From: Plutella xylostella
Lineage: Eukaryota; Arthropoda; Insecta; Lepidoptera; Plutellidae
DNA: 64,000 bases
Assembly: GCF_932276165.1 (NCBI RefSeq)
Contig: NC_063995.1
Location: forward strand, 7,378,001-7,442,000
Direction of reading: 5' to 3'
Shown here: one piece after another, positions 10,898 through 21,897 of the stretch
Layout: every line of letters begins with the position of its first letter
How positions within the stretch are numbered: the first letter of the stretch is position 1
Notes under the pieces: generated by a model
What the model was told of the DNA's origin: nothing
Seen by the model: only the letters and a program-made list of their open reading frames with translations
The model's database searches: none
Made by a program: the position numbers and the translations under genes

Positions 10898-10974
10898 ATT
10901 TCTAGGTAGGTAATTATAAATACAAGTTACGTAGGCGAGTTAGAAATGGATCGATATTTTCGAAGCCCAGCGCA

Positions 10975-11080
10975 ACTCCAATCTGGTGTAAGCGTTAAGG
11001 CGGCCGCCCTGTGATCCAAGAGACGCTGGTTCGATCCCACGTCGCGCAACCGTCACTTTTGTGATTTATTAAGATGTTTC
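10975..11080 (+). repeat. tRNA-derived SINE-like fragment
   Basis: GGTTCGATCCC (about 11030) matches a Pol III B box, and about 40 bases upstream lies a degenerate A-box-like stretch. The flanks do not fold into a clean tRNA acceptor stem. A short SINE head or tRNA relic is the simplest reading. No tail or target duplication could be assigned. Confidence 0.4.
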
Positions 11081-11312
11081 AACTCACGTCTTCAGTAGAT
11101 CAGGGTATTAGCGACGACGTCACAACACAGGAAAGAGAAGTCCGACACTCTTCAAGATGGCCGCTGGCTCTTACGGCGGTTGCCTCAGGAAGAACAAGGA
11201 GCCACCGATAAATCAGTGGCAGCGAAACAAATATGAATAATTTAAAATCAAATTTAAAATTAATAATTAGCAGCAAAAAGCACGTCCGCACAGTTGAAAT
11301 CCGAGGGAGGGG

Positions 11313-11507
11313 TAACCGTTGGGGTAGACGAGTTCTCGAGTGGAGACCACGAACAGGCAAACGCAGCGTGGGACGCCCTCCTGCCCGCTGGACTGACGAC
11401 CTTAGGCGGGTGGCGGGTAGTGGTTGGATGAGGAAGGCCGAGGACCGAGTGTTGTGGCGCTCCTTGCCTATGTCCAGCAGTGGATGATTATTGGCTGATG
11501 ATGTTGA
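11313..11507 (+). pseudogene. RTE 3'-end fragment
   Basis: The translation includes GRPPARWTDDLRRVAGSGWM and ends with the conserved RTE terminus (LCLCPAVD-like, 'tgtccagcagtggatga'), followed by a TGATGATG tail. It matches the C-terminal part of RTE polyproteins but belongs to a different subfamily from the intact copy at 2740. It is closer to the reversed fragment at 21898-22850, with which it shares the 'ccgttggggtagacgag' stretch. 5'-truncated and not functional. Confidence 0.75.
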
Positions 11508-11796
11508 TTTGCTAAAGGTTTGGCAATCTGTGCATGTAGCCTCTGAAACGGATGGACTTTATTATTCTAATGCATTTTTATTACCTTATACATAGGTGAC
11601 TTGATCAAGTATTGTCCTTAGCCAGGGTTCATGAAACTCGGCGGTTCTTATAGATCCGATATTCGTTCATTGTTCACTATATTCCCTGGCCCTATGTAGT
11701 TTAGCTAGGGATCTCGCATATTATTAATCAAATTTAAAAATGTACGATTAATAAAAATGAAACCCTTTGTGTTTGAGTACCCCCTTTATTCCGCAG

Positions 11797-14700
11797 GGGA
11801 GAGCGTCCTCCACATGGCCATAGTGAACGAGGACCCGACGATGGTAAAGTTCCTGCTGGACGCCGGCGCCGACTTCCACGAGCGCTGCTGCGGCAACTTC
11901 ATGTGCCCCGAGGACCAGAAGGCGTCGCGCACCGACTCTGTGTTACACGAGTGGGTCAACGTGCAGAAGGACACTAATTATATCGGGTAACTCAAAAGGA
12001 AAACATCCTCCTTTCCCTCGCCAGTTTACGGTCCTTCAAGCCGGACAAAAACTCCCTAAGCAGGTTGGTATAGAAGCAAACATGAGGCAGTTATCAAAGA
12101 GTGGAACTGGTGAAGTTCCTGCTGGACGCCGGCGCCGACTTCCACGAGCGCTGCTGCGGCAACTTCATGTGCCCCGAGGACCAGAAGGCGTCGCGCACCG
12201 ACTCTGTATTACACGAGTGGGTCAACGTGCAGAAGGACACTAATTATATCGGGTGAGTCAAAGGAAGAATAAAGTTCAATTTCTCATCATTTACCGCGCC
12301 ATTTTTGGTCCTGCGAACCCGATGAAAACTCCATGAGCACTAATTATATCGGGTTAGTGCAGGAATGATACCATTTATTTCTACCTTGCCAGCAGTGGCG
12401 GATTAAGAGCATCGGAGGCCCTAAGCACAAAGCCTGTGTAGGCCCCTAATTTAGAACAATTTGTTCCTTGACAAAGAGTGACAAAACAGTTCAATAGCTA
12501 AAACGTCCTATAACTTTTCTTTAAAAAAAGGAGGTAAAACATTTTTAAAAAAATTGCTTGGCTTAAAGGCCTACGACACGCTCAAGTATCACCACCGTTA
12601 CAACTGCGCAGGTACGCCGTGCTATCACACGGCACAGATAAGTACGCGCAAGCCTCATTTTTGTCAAAATCGTCGGCGTGGAAACTGGAAACAATGTTTC
12701 CCAATGAGGAACTATTTCTTCTACTTACTGGTATAATTTCAATATTTGCAAACAACTAGAATTTTTTCACTAGAAAAGTCTTAGTATTCCATGTACAGTA
12801 CAAGTCGGCCTGCGCAGGCAAAACTGATCATGATCATGATGGTGATACAAACTTAGGCCCTTTACCAACCACACGCACGGTATTCCGTGTTTAAGCCGGT
12901 CTGCCCCCCTACTCTTGAAAGGCAATTTATTGCGGCTGTCTTGCGTACTCAACATTAAAAAAATCATAACTTCTCTTCAAAATCAATTTACAAAAAGTAA
13001 AAATACGTAAATTTTCATCAAGATAAGGCCTTTTTTTTAGAACTTAGCAGTAAGAACCAAATACCTAGTTAGAACTAAAATTTATTTTCGATTTTGGCTA
13101 AAAAAAAGCAATTTTTGGCCTTTTTGCAAGTTAACTTCTAAATTGTAGGCATTATATTATTATTTCTAGGTTCTCCAAATAGGCATTACCTAGCTGCGTT
13201 TAGGAGGATAATGTACCTATAGCAAAATGCACCGCGCGTAGATCTGATCGTTAATTAGTATTTTTACTTTTTGGAGAAACGCCTCTGATGAGAAGTTATG
13301 ATTTTTTAAATGTTGGGATCGCAAGACATACGCAATACAAGAGCCTTTCAAGAGTGGCACCACTGCGCAGGCAAAACTGTGGTGATACTCTTACGCGTGT
13401 GGTAGGCCCTTTACCAACCACACGCACGGTATTCCGTGTTTAAGCCGGCCGGCGCAGGCAAAACTGTGGTGATACTTACGCGTGTGGTAGGCCCTTTAAT
13501 CAGAGCAAACTCATTACATCGGACATATTGTGGATGAATAAAATGTAGGTATAAAATGAAACAGCAGCAGAGGATGGGGGCCCCTGGAGGCCCGGGGCCC
13601 CAAGCACGTGCTTGTCGTGCTTATAGGTTAATCCGCCACTGCTTGCCAGTGAGATGAAACGAGGCATAAGGGAATAAGAAGGTTTTCTGTTTCTGCAAAT
13701 AAGCCTCTATCTTTCTTCGGTCTAGTTCCCACTAATACTGTGGTCTAGCCCGCCAGAACCTTCCATCATATTCTGATGGTGCGATCTTTTAATCAGTTTT
13801 TATAATTAATTGATTTGGTAGCATAGGATGATAATCTTCTCGTCTGTGTATGACCGACTCTGACCTTCCATCGGGATTCAACACAAATGCTCTCTTAGAC
13901 CCTTAGGCACTCCGATAACCCCTCTTAACCCCTCAGCTACGTGTACTGGGGCGAGTACCCGCTGAGCTTCGCGGCGTGCCTGGGGCAGGAGGAGTGCTAC
14001 CGGCTGATCCTGGCGCGCGGCGCCGACCCGGACAAGCAGGACACTAACGGGAACACTGTGCTGCACATGCTGGTGATCTATGAGAAGACGGTACGTGGGT
14101 TAAGTGACGCCAGGATGTATCACTGTCATCAGTTCACTAACATCACTACATTGTATTATAAAGTTATAATAATTAATGAATCAACCACTTTAATCGAAGA
14201 GATAATTTTCTACTATCGATGTATTTTCCGGACAGGTTTTTTTATGTTGCTTGTAATTTTATTTTCGTGTTTTTTTATTTTTGTTTTGGAACATTCACAT
14301 ACTTACTATATTACACACACACTACACAGTGCACGCACACGTGCACTGGTGTTAAGAAAATGTTTTTTTTTTTCACTAATGTCTACTTTTAATCAATCAT
14401 CTATTTAAGTTATAAATGGATCATAAACTCATAAATTACGTTTAGACAAGAAAGGCAATTTTATTGAAATAAATTGATAAAGTTTACTCGCCTTATTATT
14501 TAGATAGTCCATTAGGTTACGCAAGATGATTTGTGAATTGAAAAAATAAGCAAAGCTTAGCGGTCTTTGTGGATTGCAAATCGTTGGTATGCTTTGTAAT
14601 ATAATATGCATCGGAGAAAAAAACATGCTCATTTGTTGTCCAGCCTATTGCTAATTAACTGAGTAAAACATCTGAACGGTGACATCATCACATTACATTG

Positions 14701-17700
14701 ACCTTTTTCTATTTAGTTAAGATGAAGCCTCAAATTTATTTCAAAACTTCGTGTAAATTTTTACTATTGAATTTGAACCCAATATCACCTTGAAGATATT
14801 TGAATAGAGCGATAAACGGAGTCAATGGGTTTCAAACAGATTTCGTTACTGGCTCCGAAAAAGCAATGTTTGTCGATCGATAGATAAAGCGAGACGTTTA
14901 CTTCATCTTATACTTCCATTCTGTTAAATTCTGTAACCACTGATATAGGTAGCTCTCAGCGAGTACAATTTAGAAGCACGATATTTCAGGTTTAAAACTG
15001 CGAAACTATAGATATTATGCTGAGGAGTAGAGTTTAAAATAGACAGAATTGACAACATTTCAAAATTTTATACAGTTGAAATTCGAAAACCATTTAGAGA
15101 TATGGCTCTAATATTCACAAAAAAAAATGTTTCCGATTTTTCTTTTGATTTATTTCAGAGAAAAACATAAAAATCTAAATTATCATTCGTGACACCACGA
15201 TGTGGCATAATAATTAAAGGGGCTTTTACTTCTAAAACATAAACAACAAAAAAACATGTTATGTCACTTTGACAATGACAATGACAAACATCACTCAAAT
15301 GTCTGTCACTTTTATGTGTCCTTGTCAATGACGGAAGTACGTGATTGGTCCTTGCCACAAAATAAAGTTGAAGTTGAAGCTGATTGGTCCTTGTTCATGT
15401 CAAGTTAATGTCATCCAACTTTTTTTTTTAGGTTAGGCAGGCAACGAAAATATTTTTATCCCAAGCCTCGACGTGACGTCACTCATACTAAAAATATTTT
15501 GAACTTTGAAATCAAAAAAATATATTAAAACATAGAAATATTAAGAAATAAAAAAATACGGGTCATCTAAATTTGTGATATCTCGTCGAAAATAAAATAA
15601 AATCGGTGAGCATTTTATTTGAAATGTTGTCAATTACTCGTTATAATAATATATTGTAACTATATTATGCGTTTTATTTAAAGTATTGTTCTCTTTTCAA
15701 TACAGACAACCTTTGACATGGCATATGAAGTGGGCGCCTCCTTGTACATCCGCAATGCTCTCAACCTGACTCCCCTGACACTGGCCGCTAAACTGGCGAG
15801 GACTGAACTCTTCTTCCACATTTTGAATATCGAACGGGAAATTTACTGGCAGATTGGAGCCACTACCTGTGCCGCCTACCCATTGGGGCAGGTTGATACT
15901 ATTGATACGGAGACAGGGTTGATTAGCAAGGATTCTGCTCTGAACTTGGTCGTTTTTGGGGTAAGAAACCGCATAACACAGAATGGAACAGTTAGGTGCA
16001 TATCAGTATATTACATTTTAATTTTACAATCATAACAAATTACTCCCACCACAGGAAAAAGACGAGCATCTAGAGCTACTAGAAGGAATGCTGATCGACC
16101 TCCTAAAAACAAAATGGAACACGTTTGTAAAGTTCCGATTCTACCGTCAATTCATTCTGTTCTCGTGCTACTTCCTGGTGTCTCTGGTGTGCTTTACGCT
16201 GCGCCCGGGGCCTCCCCCAGAGAGGGCCGTCAACGGCACCGCCCTCAACTCCACACTCACGGCCAATGACACGGAGCTGGTGACAGAATCACGTAATCGG
16301 AGCAGTTTCTATAATAGATTTCTAAGTCTTTTTTGTACGTCTGTCTGGGTCAGAATTGTGAGCGCTTTGTTGCGGGTGTTATTGCTTGATGATTCTTGGC
16401 TATTTTCTAAGTTTAGGTGTGTTGTTTGTTGCAGAATATTTTAAGCTTATTTATAAAAGCTAAGCTTTAAGATAATAACTTACTTAAAATAAGATCGAGC
16501 TTTCTTGAAATAAAGTTTGTTTTCAGAAAACTGTACGCTTACAATAAACGGAATCCAGTTCGATCCTGGATCAGTTGAAATCTTAGGAGAAGGTAAAATA
16601 GAAGGACCGAAATGCGGCCGATTCAAAAGCCATCCCAGTAATAAAGACAAAATTATACGTGAGTACTTATTGAATACAATTGAAATATTCAGATATAAAA
16701 CTAAATTGATCTTTATATCGATAGCCTTAAACTTATAAGACTAAACGACTCTTCAATAACTTTACCTTTGGCTAGACCTATTCAGATCCGTGCTTTTGTA
16801 TAAGACATGCTATTGTGCTAACTTTTGAAAGTACATAGTAATATTTGCTTTTAGCGACGGAACAATCAGACAATGATATGGAAGACTGGTGGGAGGACCT
16901 TCAAGAAGAATGCAGACTCATGAACTTTGACTCGCCACAAGCAAAGGTATCACGATTAATGTTTTAAAAGGTATTCAACTATTCAACAAATTACATAGTC
17001 AAATTCAAAATGAGATACTAAGTTTAGTAGGTATTAATGAATAAGTTAATATATTTTATTGTGGATGCAAGTACTATACCTATATAATCGATTAGTATAT
17101 CATATTATTTGTTCTAGGTCCGAATCTTCGCTGAGCTAGTTTTATTTCTGGGCGCGCTGGCCTACATCGGCGCGGCATTGCGTGAAGCCAGATTCTTGGG
17201 CTTGAAGATGTTTATTGAGAACCTCAGCACTGTGCCGTCGAGGTAAACAATTACACACTCACGCCGAGTGCCATAAAGATGAGCACCTCAAATACTCTCT
17301 TGTTACTTAAGTGGTAAATTAGAATGTGTTTCAATGTCATTATAGCCACTACATTGCACAAGTGAGCTTTGCGAAGCTTTATAACTTTATAAGGCATACT
17401 AATGATACGTACTGTCGGAAGCAATAACATATGCCTATTGATTGATCAATCCGTATCTTGCTCAACACCAATCGGCAGACGTCTTTTATCTCGCAAGACA
17501 ATTTAATTCTCAAAAAGCTCTTTATTGCATTTTGGAACGATAAATTATTATACAAAGCCTCTGCCACATAGAAAAATGAAAAAAAAGTAAAGTTTATGGA
17601 CTTATGGATAATAATAATTACATGCATACATAATTACACATAGGTACATAATTATTCTCACCACTGTAATCCCTGAAGGGGTAGTCATGGGTGCTATTCA

Positions 17701-20700
17701 CTGTGCATTTGTACTGATGTACTCACGTGATAGGTCGCTGGCCGTATCGCTGTTTTTGAATGAGTATGCTTAATAAATATAAAAAATTGTAGAAAACCTG
17801 TAGGACATGTTTGTCCGTTAAAGTTATTAGTTATGTTATTGATAACCTACGAGTAGCTTCCCACTTGGCTAATATTTTTAACGAATGCGTAAACATACAA
17901 ACTAATAACAATGCAAAGCACTGAAAATTCCAGATGAGTAATTCAATAGTTTATCTTACAATATGAGAATAATCACATCACATAATATGGTAATTTGGTA
18001 ATACAGGGTGATGTTTCTGTTCTCGTGCCTGCTGATGACGGCGCTGCCGACGCTGCGGCTGTGGTGCGCCGAGGAGGCGGAGGACCACCTCGCCGTCATC
18101 ATCATGCTGACTACCGCACCCTACTTCCTGTTCTTCTGCAGGTGACATTCTGCCTTTTTTGTAGCCTTATTTCTAAGGATGGAGGATCATGTGGTCGTCA
18201 TCATAATGCTCTTATTCCTGTTCTTCTGTAGGTGACAGCATATTATTTTCTTGGTATCTGATGTCAGTTAATAAGTTAAAGCTATAAATGCTAGAAATAC
18301 CTGATCAGTTATTTCGAAAGTTAACAAAGACATTTTATAAGAAGCCAAAAAAGTTGTTGAGATTGACCTCTTGAGTCAGCTCCTTTCGGCGTAGTATACC
18401 ACTTTTAGAAAACAAACGCTAATAGAAATGTTTATAATTAAACTTAAGTATTTCTTTTCAGAGGTTTCAAAACGGTTGGTCCCTTCGTGGTGATGATCTA
18501 CCGCATGGTGATGGGAGATCTCTTGCGATTCGTTTGCATCTATCTCGTCTTTGTCATGGGATTTTCTCAGGGTATGCTCATGCTCAAACTCACTGCATAT
18601 TCACGGTGAGACTTTCGTAGGTGCACATCTAAAAGTAGGTCACAGTCACATAGCTCTAACAAAGTTGATCAGAATGAAGAGCTCTGTGGCCTACTTTAGG
18701 ATGTACAATTGTACATCTATGAAGGACTCACCCTGTATTATACGTATGACTTCACTATCTCTATATGAAATCGTAATAAACTTTTCGTGCTAACTCTCAA
18801 CATATCTCCAACCCCCAGCATACTACGTGATCTTCCTGTCGTTCGACAACCCGAACACCCCGGAGGGCGTGGACGACTCCATCTCCAACCCGATGCCGTC
18901 GCCCATGGAGAGCATCATGGCCATGTTCCTCATGTCCCTGACTTCGTTCAGCGACTATTATACGGCTTTCGACCGCACCGACCATGAGATTGAAGCCAAG
19001 GTAAGGGGTGTTTAGTGATTATTAAGAAGACCATGGATTGTGTTGTGGTAATGATGTGATGCTTCTTGGAATGACGCCCAGCTGTAGAAGATTGGCTTGT
19101 GGCTGATGATGATTATAGATTATCTTTACTCTATATATGCTGCTCGCGATCTCATCAAGTCTTGAAATTCTTTCAAAGCTGCCTATATCTAGTAGTGAAA
19201 CTACCTAAATTTCAACCTACGGATGGCTAAATTTCCCTGATTTAACCATAATATTTAACGTTAGTTAAAACTTTTGATCGCTTTCGTTGTTGACAAAACT
19301 TGAGTCAAAAAACCCAAATCCTCCAACAGCTTCTCTTCGTAATCTACATGATCATCGTCGCAGTTCTCCTAGTCAATATGTTGATCGCCATGATGGGCAA
19401 CACCTACCAGAAGATAGCGGAGACCCGCAACGAGTGGCAGCGGCAGTGGGCGCGCATAGTGCTGGTGGTGGAACGCGGGGTGCCGCCGGCCCAGAGACTC
19501 AAACAGCTGCTCGCCTACAGCCAATCCATGGCCAATGGGAAGAGGGCACTAGTGCTGAGGATCAATCAGAAGGTAAGGAAATGACCAATGGGACAAGAGC
19601 TCTTGTGTTAAGGATCAATGAGAACGTAACGATGTAGAAAAAGATCGCGGAGACACGCAACGAGAAGGAGTGGCAGTGGGCGCGCATAGTGATTTTTAGG
19701 TTTATACGGTAGAGGAGAGAAGTAAGTGCCTACTGTTAGTTGAAATTACTCTCACACGCACCAAATATCTTCCTACGATTTCTACAATCTATGAAGAATA
19801 TTTCTAATCATAAGGTTTTTTAAATCCTTTTTGGTGTGCAATATGGATTCAGTAGCAGTTACGAAATAAAATGGTGCAATAATGCGTTCTATATTTGTTG
19901 GTATTGTACCTGCCTACCGATGTGTATTTAATGAGATGATTAAATAGGTACAGAGACCAATGACATTCAATAAATTATTTAGGCATAGATGTAATTGAAG
20001 AGAAAGGAAGATAATAAAGAAAATGACACACTAATCACTAATGTATAATACCAGACTTATTTTGAAGTAACATTTACATGATGATGCAATAAAAAATATG
20101 TAGTACAATTTTAATGATGTTGACATAAGGCTTTTAAAAGCCATTTCAGACGCCTTTTGAATTGCTAACAAGTCTGTTATCTATATTAAGACTAATTGCA
20201 AATACTTAAAAGTATCATTTAAAATCTAATAAATCACAGTGCAGACACAATATTTAAATCTAGACTTCATAAAGTACCTAGCAGTAACTTATGTATATTA
20301 TTGTATATTCGTGATATTGGCATAAAGAAAGAACAGGTTTACGTCTAAATATAAATTTTATGTCTTTTCTTGTTCCTTGAGATGAGCAGAAGGGTTACTC
20401 CTGTGACAAAAATTCACAAATTTAGTTCTAAACTCGTTAATTCTTCGAGACCATCGGTTGACGCGGTATCTCAAAATTCTGCCGTACTTAGACTCTTAAT
20501 CATTCATTATGTTTGTAATTGGTGGATATTTTGAAATGAAATAGAAAAGCCGGACCCACAAAGCTTCACTGCAGATGCAACCTTTGTGACCCCCTTTTGG
20601 ATGACTATACCTTTCTTGAAAACCCTACACACCATACACTTACAAACAAACAAAAGCATATCACTAAAACAGATCGAAACTTCCAGAGCGAGGAGAAAGA

Positions 20701-20854
20701 AGAGATGAAAGAGATAATGGAGATGAAGAGAACCCACGAGAAGATCGTGGCCAAGCGGAGGCAGCGGGAGGAGCAGCTGCGCGGGGGGGGCCGCGCGCCC
20801 CCGCCCCCAGCCAGGGACTACCCGCTGAAGAAGGCCAACCCCATATTGAAGTGA
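11797..20854 (+). CDS. nan: Nanchung TRPV channel, 3' twelve exons (N-terminus outside window)
   Basis: Exons: 11797-11986, 13937-14090, 15706-15960, 16055-16292, 16527-16658, 16855-16946, 17118-17242, 18007-18141, 18462-18571, 18819-19000, 19330-19572, 20687-20854. All phases agree and give about 673 residues to a TGA stop. Nanchung forms a heteromeric cation channel with Inactive in chordotonal mechanoreceptor cilia. Ankyrin repeats show GESVLHMAIVNED, WGEYPLSFAACLGQEECYRL and DTNGNTVLHMLVI. S1 is in exon 4 (FILFSCYFLVSLVCFTL), followed by a long extracellular loop with N-glycosylation sequons. S2-S5 are in exons 7-9, the pore (MFLMSLTSFSDYY) in exon 10, and S6 plus TRP domain in exon 11 (VNMLIAMMGNTYQKIAETRN). 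The protein matches Nanchung better than Inactive, whose repeat region differs (for example it lacks HERCCGNF). The first visible exon begins mid-codon, so earlier exons lie upstream of this position or of the window. Confidence 0.92.
12106..12255 (+). pseudogene. Second copy of the 3' three-quarters of nanchung exon 11797-11986
   Basis: About 147 bases repeat 11843-11986 with only about three differences (ctggtg for atggta; tgtatta for tgtgtta). The open frame VKFLLDAGADFHERCCGN is kept, and the copy ends in a stronger donor, GGGTGAGT. The first about 46 bases of the exon are missing and no good polypyrimidine tract precedes the copy. A third remnant of the last 15 bases (ACTAATTATATCGGG) lies at 12339. 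Intron sequence between copies is far more diverged than the exon part. Most likely an unused partial duplicate. Confidence 0.8.
12393..13641. mobile_element. Non-autonomous hAT-type element in a nanchung intron
   Basis: A perfect 8 bp duplication CTTGCCAG (12385-12392 and 13642-13649) flanks terminal inverted repeats CAGTGGCGGATTAA / TTAATCCGCCACTG. An 8 bp target duplication and a CAG start are hallmarks of the hAT superfamily. The 1249 bp interior has no transposase. It contains internal repeats: the block 'taccaaccacacgcacggta' occurs at 12865 and 13412, and 'gcgcaggcaaaactgtggtg' at 13367 and 13453. Confidence 0.9.
14091..15705 (+). other. Nanchung intron without recognisable content
   Basis: This is the intron between the exons ending at 14090 and starting at 15706. 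It is AT-rich with no paired terminal repeats or coding exon found. Confidence 0.5.
18176..18236 (+). pseudogene. Decayed copy of the 3' end of nanchung exon 18007-18141
   Basis: The stretch GAGGATCATGTGGTCGTCAT... TTCCTGTTCTTCTGTAGGTGACA parallels GAGGACCACCTCGCCGTCAT... TTCCTGTTCTTCTGCAGGTGACA at the end of the exon, including the splice donor. It carries a 12-base deletion that keeps the reading frame, and several third-position changes. It starts 34 bases after the true donor. A polypyrimidine tract with AG lies at 18151-18163, but the phase does not fit the neighbouring exons, so inclusion would break the frame. Confidence 0.75.
19583..19691 (+). pseudogene. Two decayed copies of parts of nanchung exon 19330-19572
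   Basis: Bases 19583-19637 repeat 19528-19584 (ATGGCCAATGGG... region plus donor). Bases 19638-19691 repeat 19403-19460, the start of the TRP-domain coding stretch (AAGATAGCGGAGACCCGCAA). The order in the genome is therefore b-a-a'-b' rather than a simple tandem b-a-b-a. Frame is lost (TAG at 19636), so this is intronic debris of the exon. Confidence 0.75.
19692..20686 (+). other. Last intron of nanchung, remaining part
   Basis: AT-rich, no repeat boundary or exon recognised. It ends at the acceptor AACTTCCAG before the terminal exon. Confidence 0.5.
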
Positions 20855-20938
20855 TGGGCTAATTCTGTAGCGTCTTAAATGCATTCGGGCTGGTCCTCAA
20901 TTCCCAGACACGCCTATTTAAAGCAGCGGTCAGTTTAA

Positions 20939-20944
20939 AATAAA
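20939..20944 (+). terminator. Polyadenylation signal AATAAA of nanchung
   Basis: AATAAA lies 84 bases after the nanchung stop codon and is the first canonical signal downstream of it. Confidence 0.6.
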
Positions 20945-21897
20945 TGCAATAATAACAGTGACAATTTTGCTATTTTGCCACCGTATATTCGATTGAGAAA
21001 TGAGGATCAGCCAGACCGATACAAGTCTATGGGGTTTATCTACCAGCAAGGAATGATATGGCGTTATGTTATGACATTGGCCATCCCTAATAATTCTTAA
21101 ACTACCTCTATAGAGGATGTGATTGGCACGAGCAGTGTAGAAAATAAAGAATTATAACTCAAGAAACACTAACTCATTAGAAAAGAACAATCAACTGAAA
21201 GTTTTTTTTGAAAAAACTGCTTACTTTACCATTTGCAAATGTAAAACAATTTAAGTACTTATTTATAGTTTCAAATAAATATTTGAAAATACATACGATA
21301 CAGATCAATAGAAAAAAAATAAAACGTAGGGTAAAACTGCCAGTTATTGGCCAACTAAGCGGATTGGCCACTTCAAAGCTGAATTATTTCATACAGATTA
21401 AACCAAAATTGACAGATGGTGTATGAATGTAATCTAGAAAAGCTACTTTTGCCTCGCAGTAAATCAATAATTTATTTAGAAAACTATAACCGATAAAAAA
21501 ATATATGTTATTGCAAACCTGTGTAAAATTGCAGTTATTGGCCAAAAAAATCACTTATCGGCCATCCATAGGCTGGTTATTGGCCACAGGAAATAATTGT
21601 ATAAAAAAGCTTTAAACCTCTAAAAAATAGAAATTAATGTTGTCTCCTTTAATAAAAACTTTATTAAAATCAGTTGCAGAATAATATTACCACGGCTAAA
21701 CTTCAAAAACAAAAAAAAAACAATCAACTTTCTAAGAATAAAATACTAGGAATATAACATTTTCAATTACATGTTTTTTGTATACATAATTATATAATTA
21801 CTTAATAAACACCGTTCCTGCGTACTTTACATAAAACCAATCAAGCAAATAAAGATCTACCGACGCTGTACGTGCGTATTTTATTCATCGTCATAGA

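Larger units (their letters stand above)
6552..10951 (-). mobile_element. Full-length CR1-like non-LTR retrotransposon
   Basis: A perfect 9 bp direct repeat CGATATTTT (6543-6551 and 10952-10960) bounds a 4.4 kb element on the minus strand. Its 3' end on the plus strand is a TTTTATTTTATTTTATTT run, the 3' tail. It carries ORF1 (PHD-like zinc finger plus RRM-like region) and ORF2 (endonuclease plus reverse transcriptase), both open. The two-frame layout with a PHD finger in ORF1 is known from CR1-group elements such as the Daphne type; the precise clade is inferred. Matching ends and intact frames indicate a young copy, antisense to nanchung. Confidence 0.85.

Noticed and set aside
12554..13000. 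Small frames near 12.6-13.0 kb
   Set aside because: They lie inside the hAT-type MITE defined by an 8 bp duplication.
11797..20854. Assigning the TRPV gene to inactive instead of nanchung
   Set aside because: The ankyrin part (HERCCGNF, MCPEDQKASRTDS, NIEREIYWQIG) follows the Nanchung pattern as I know it; Inactive differs in these stretches. A direct alignment would settle it.
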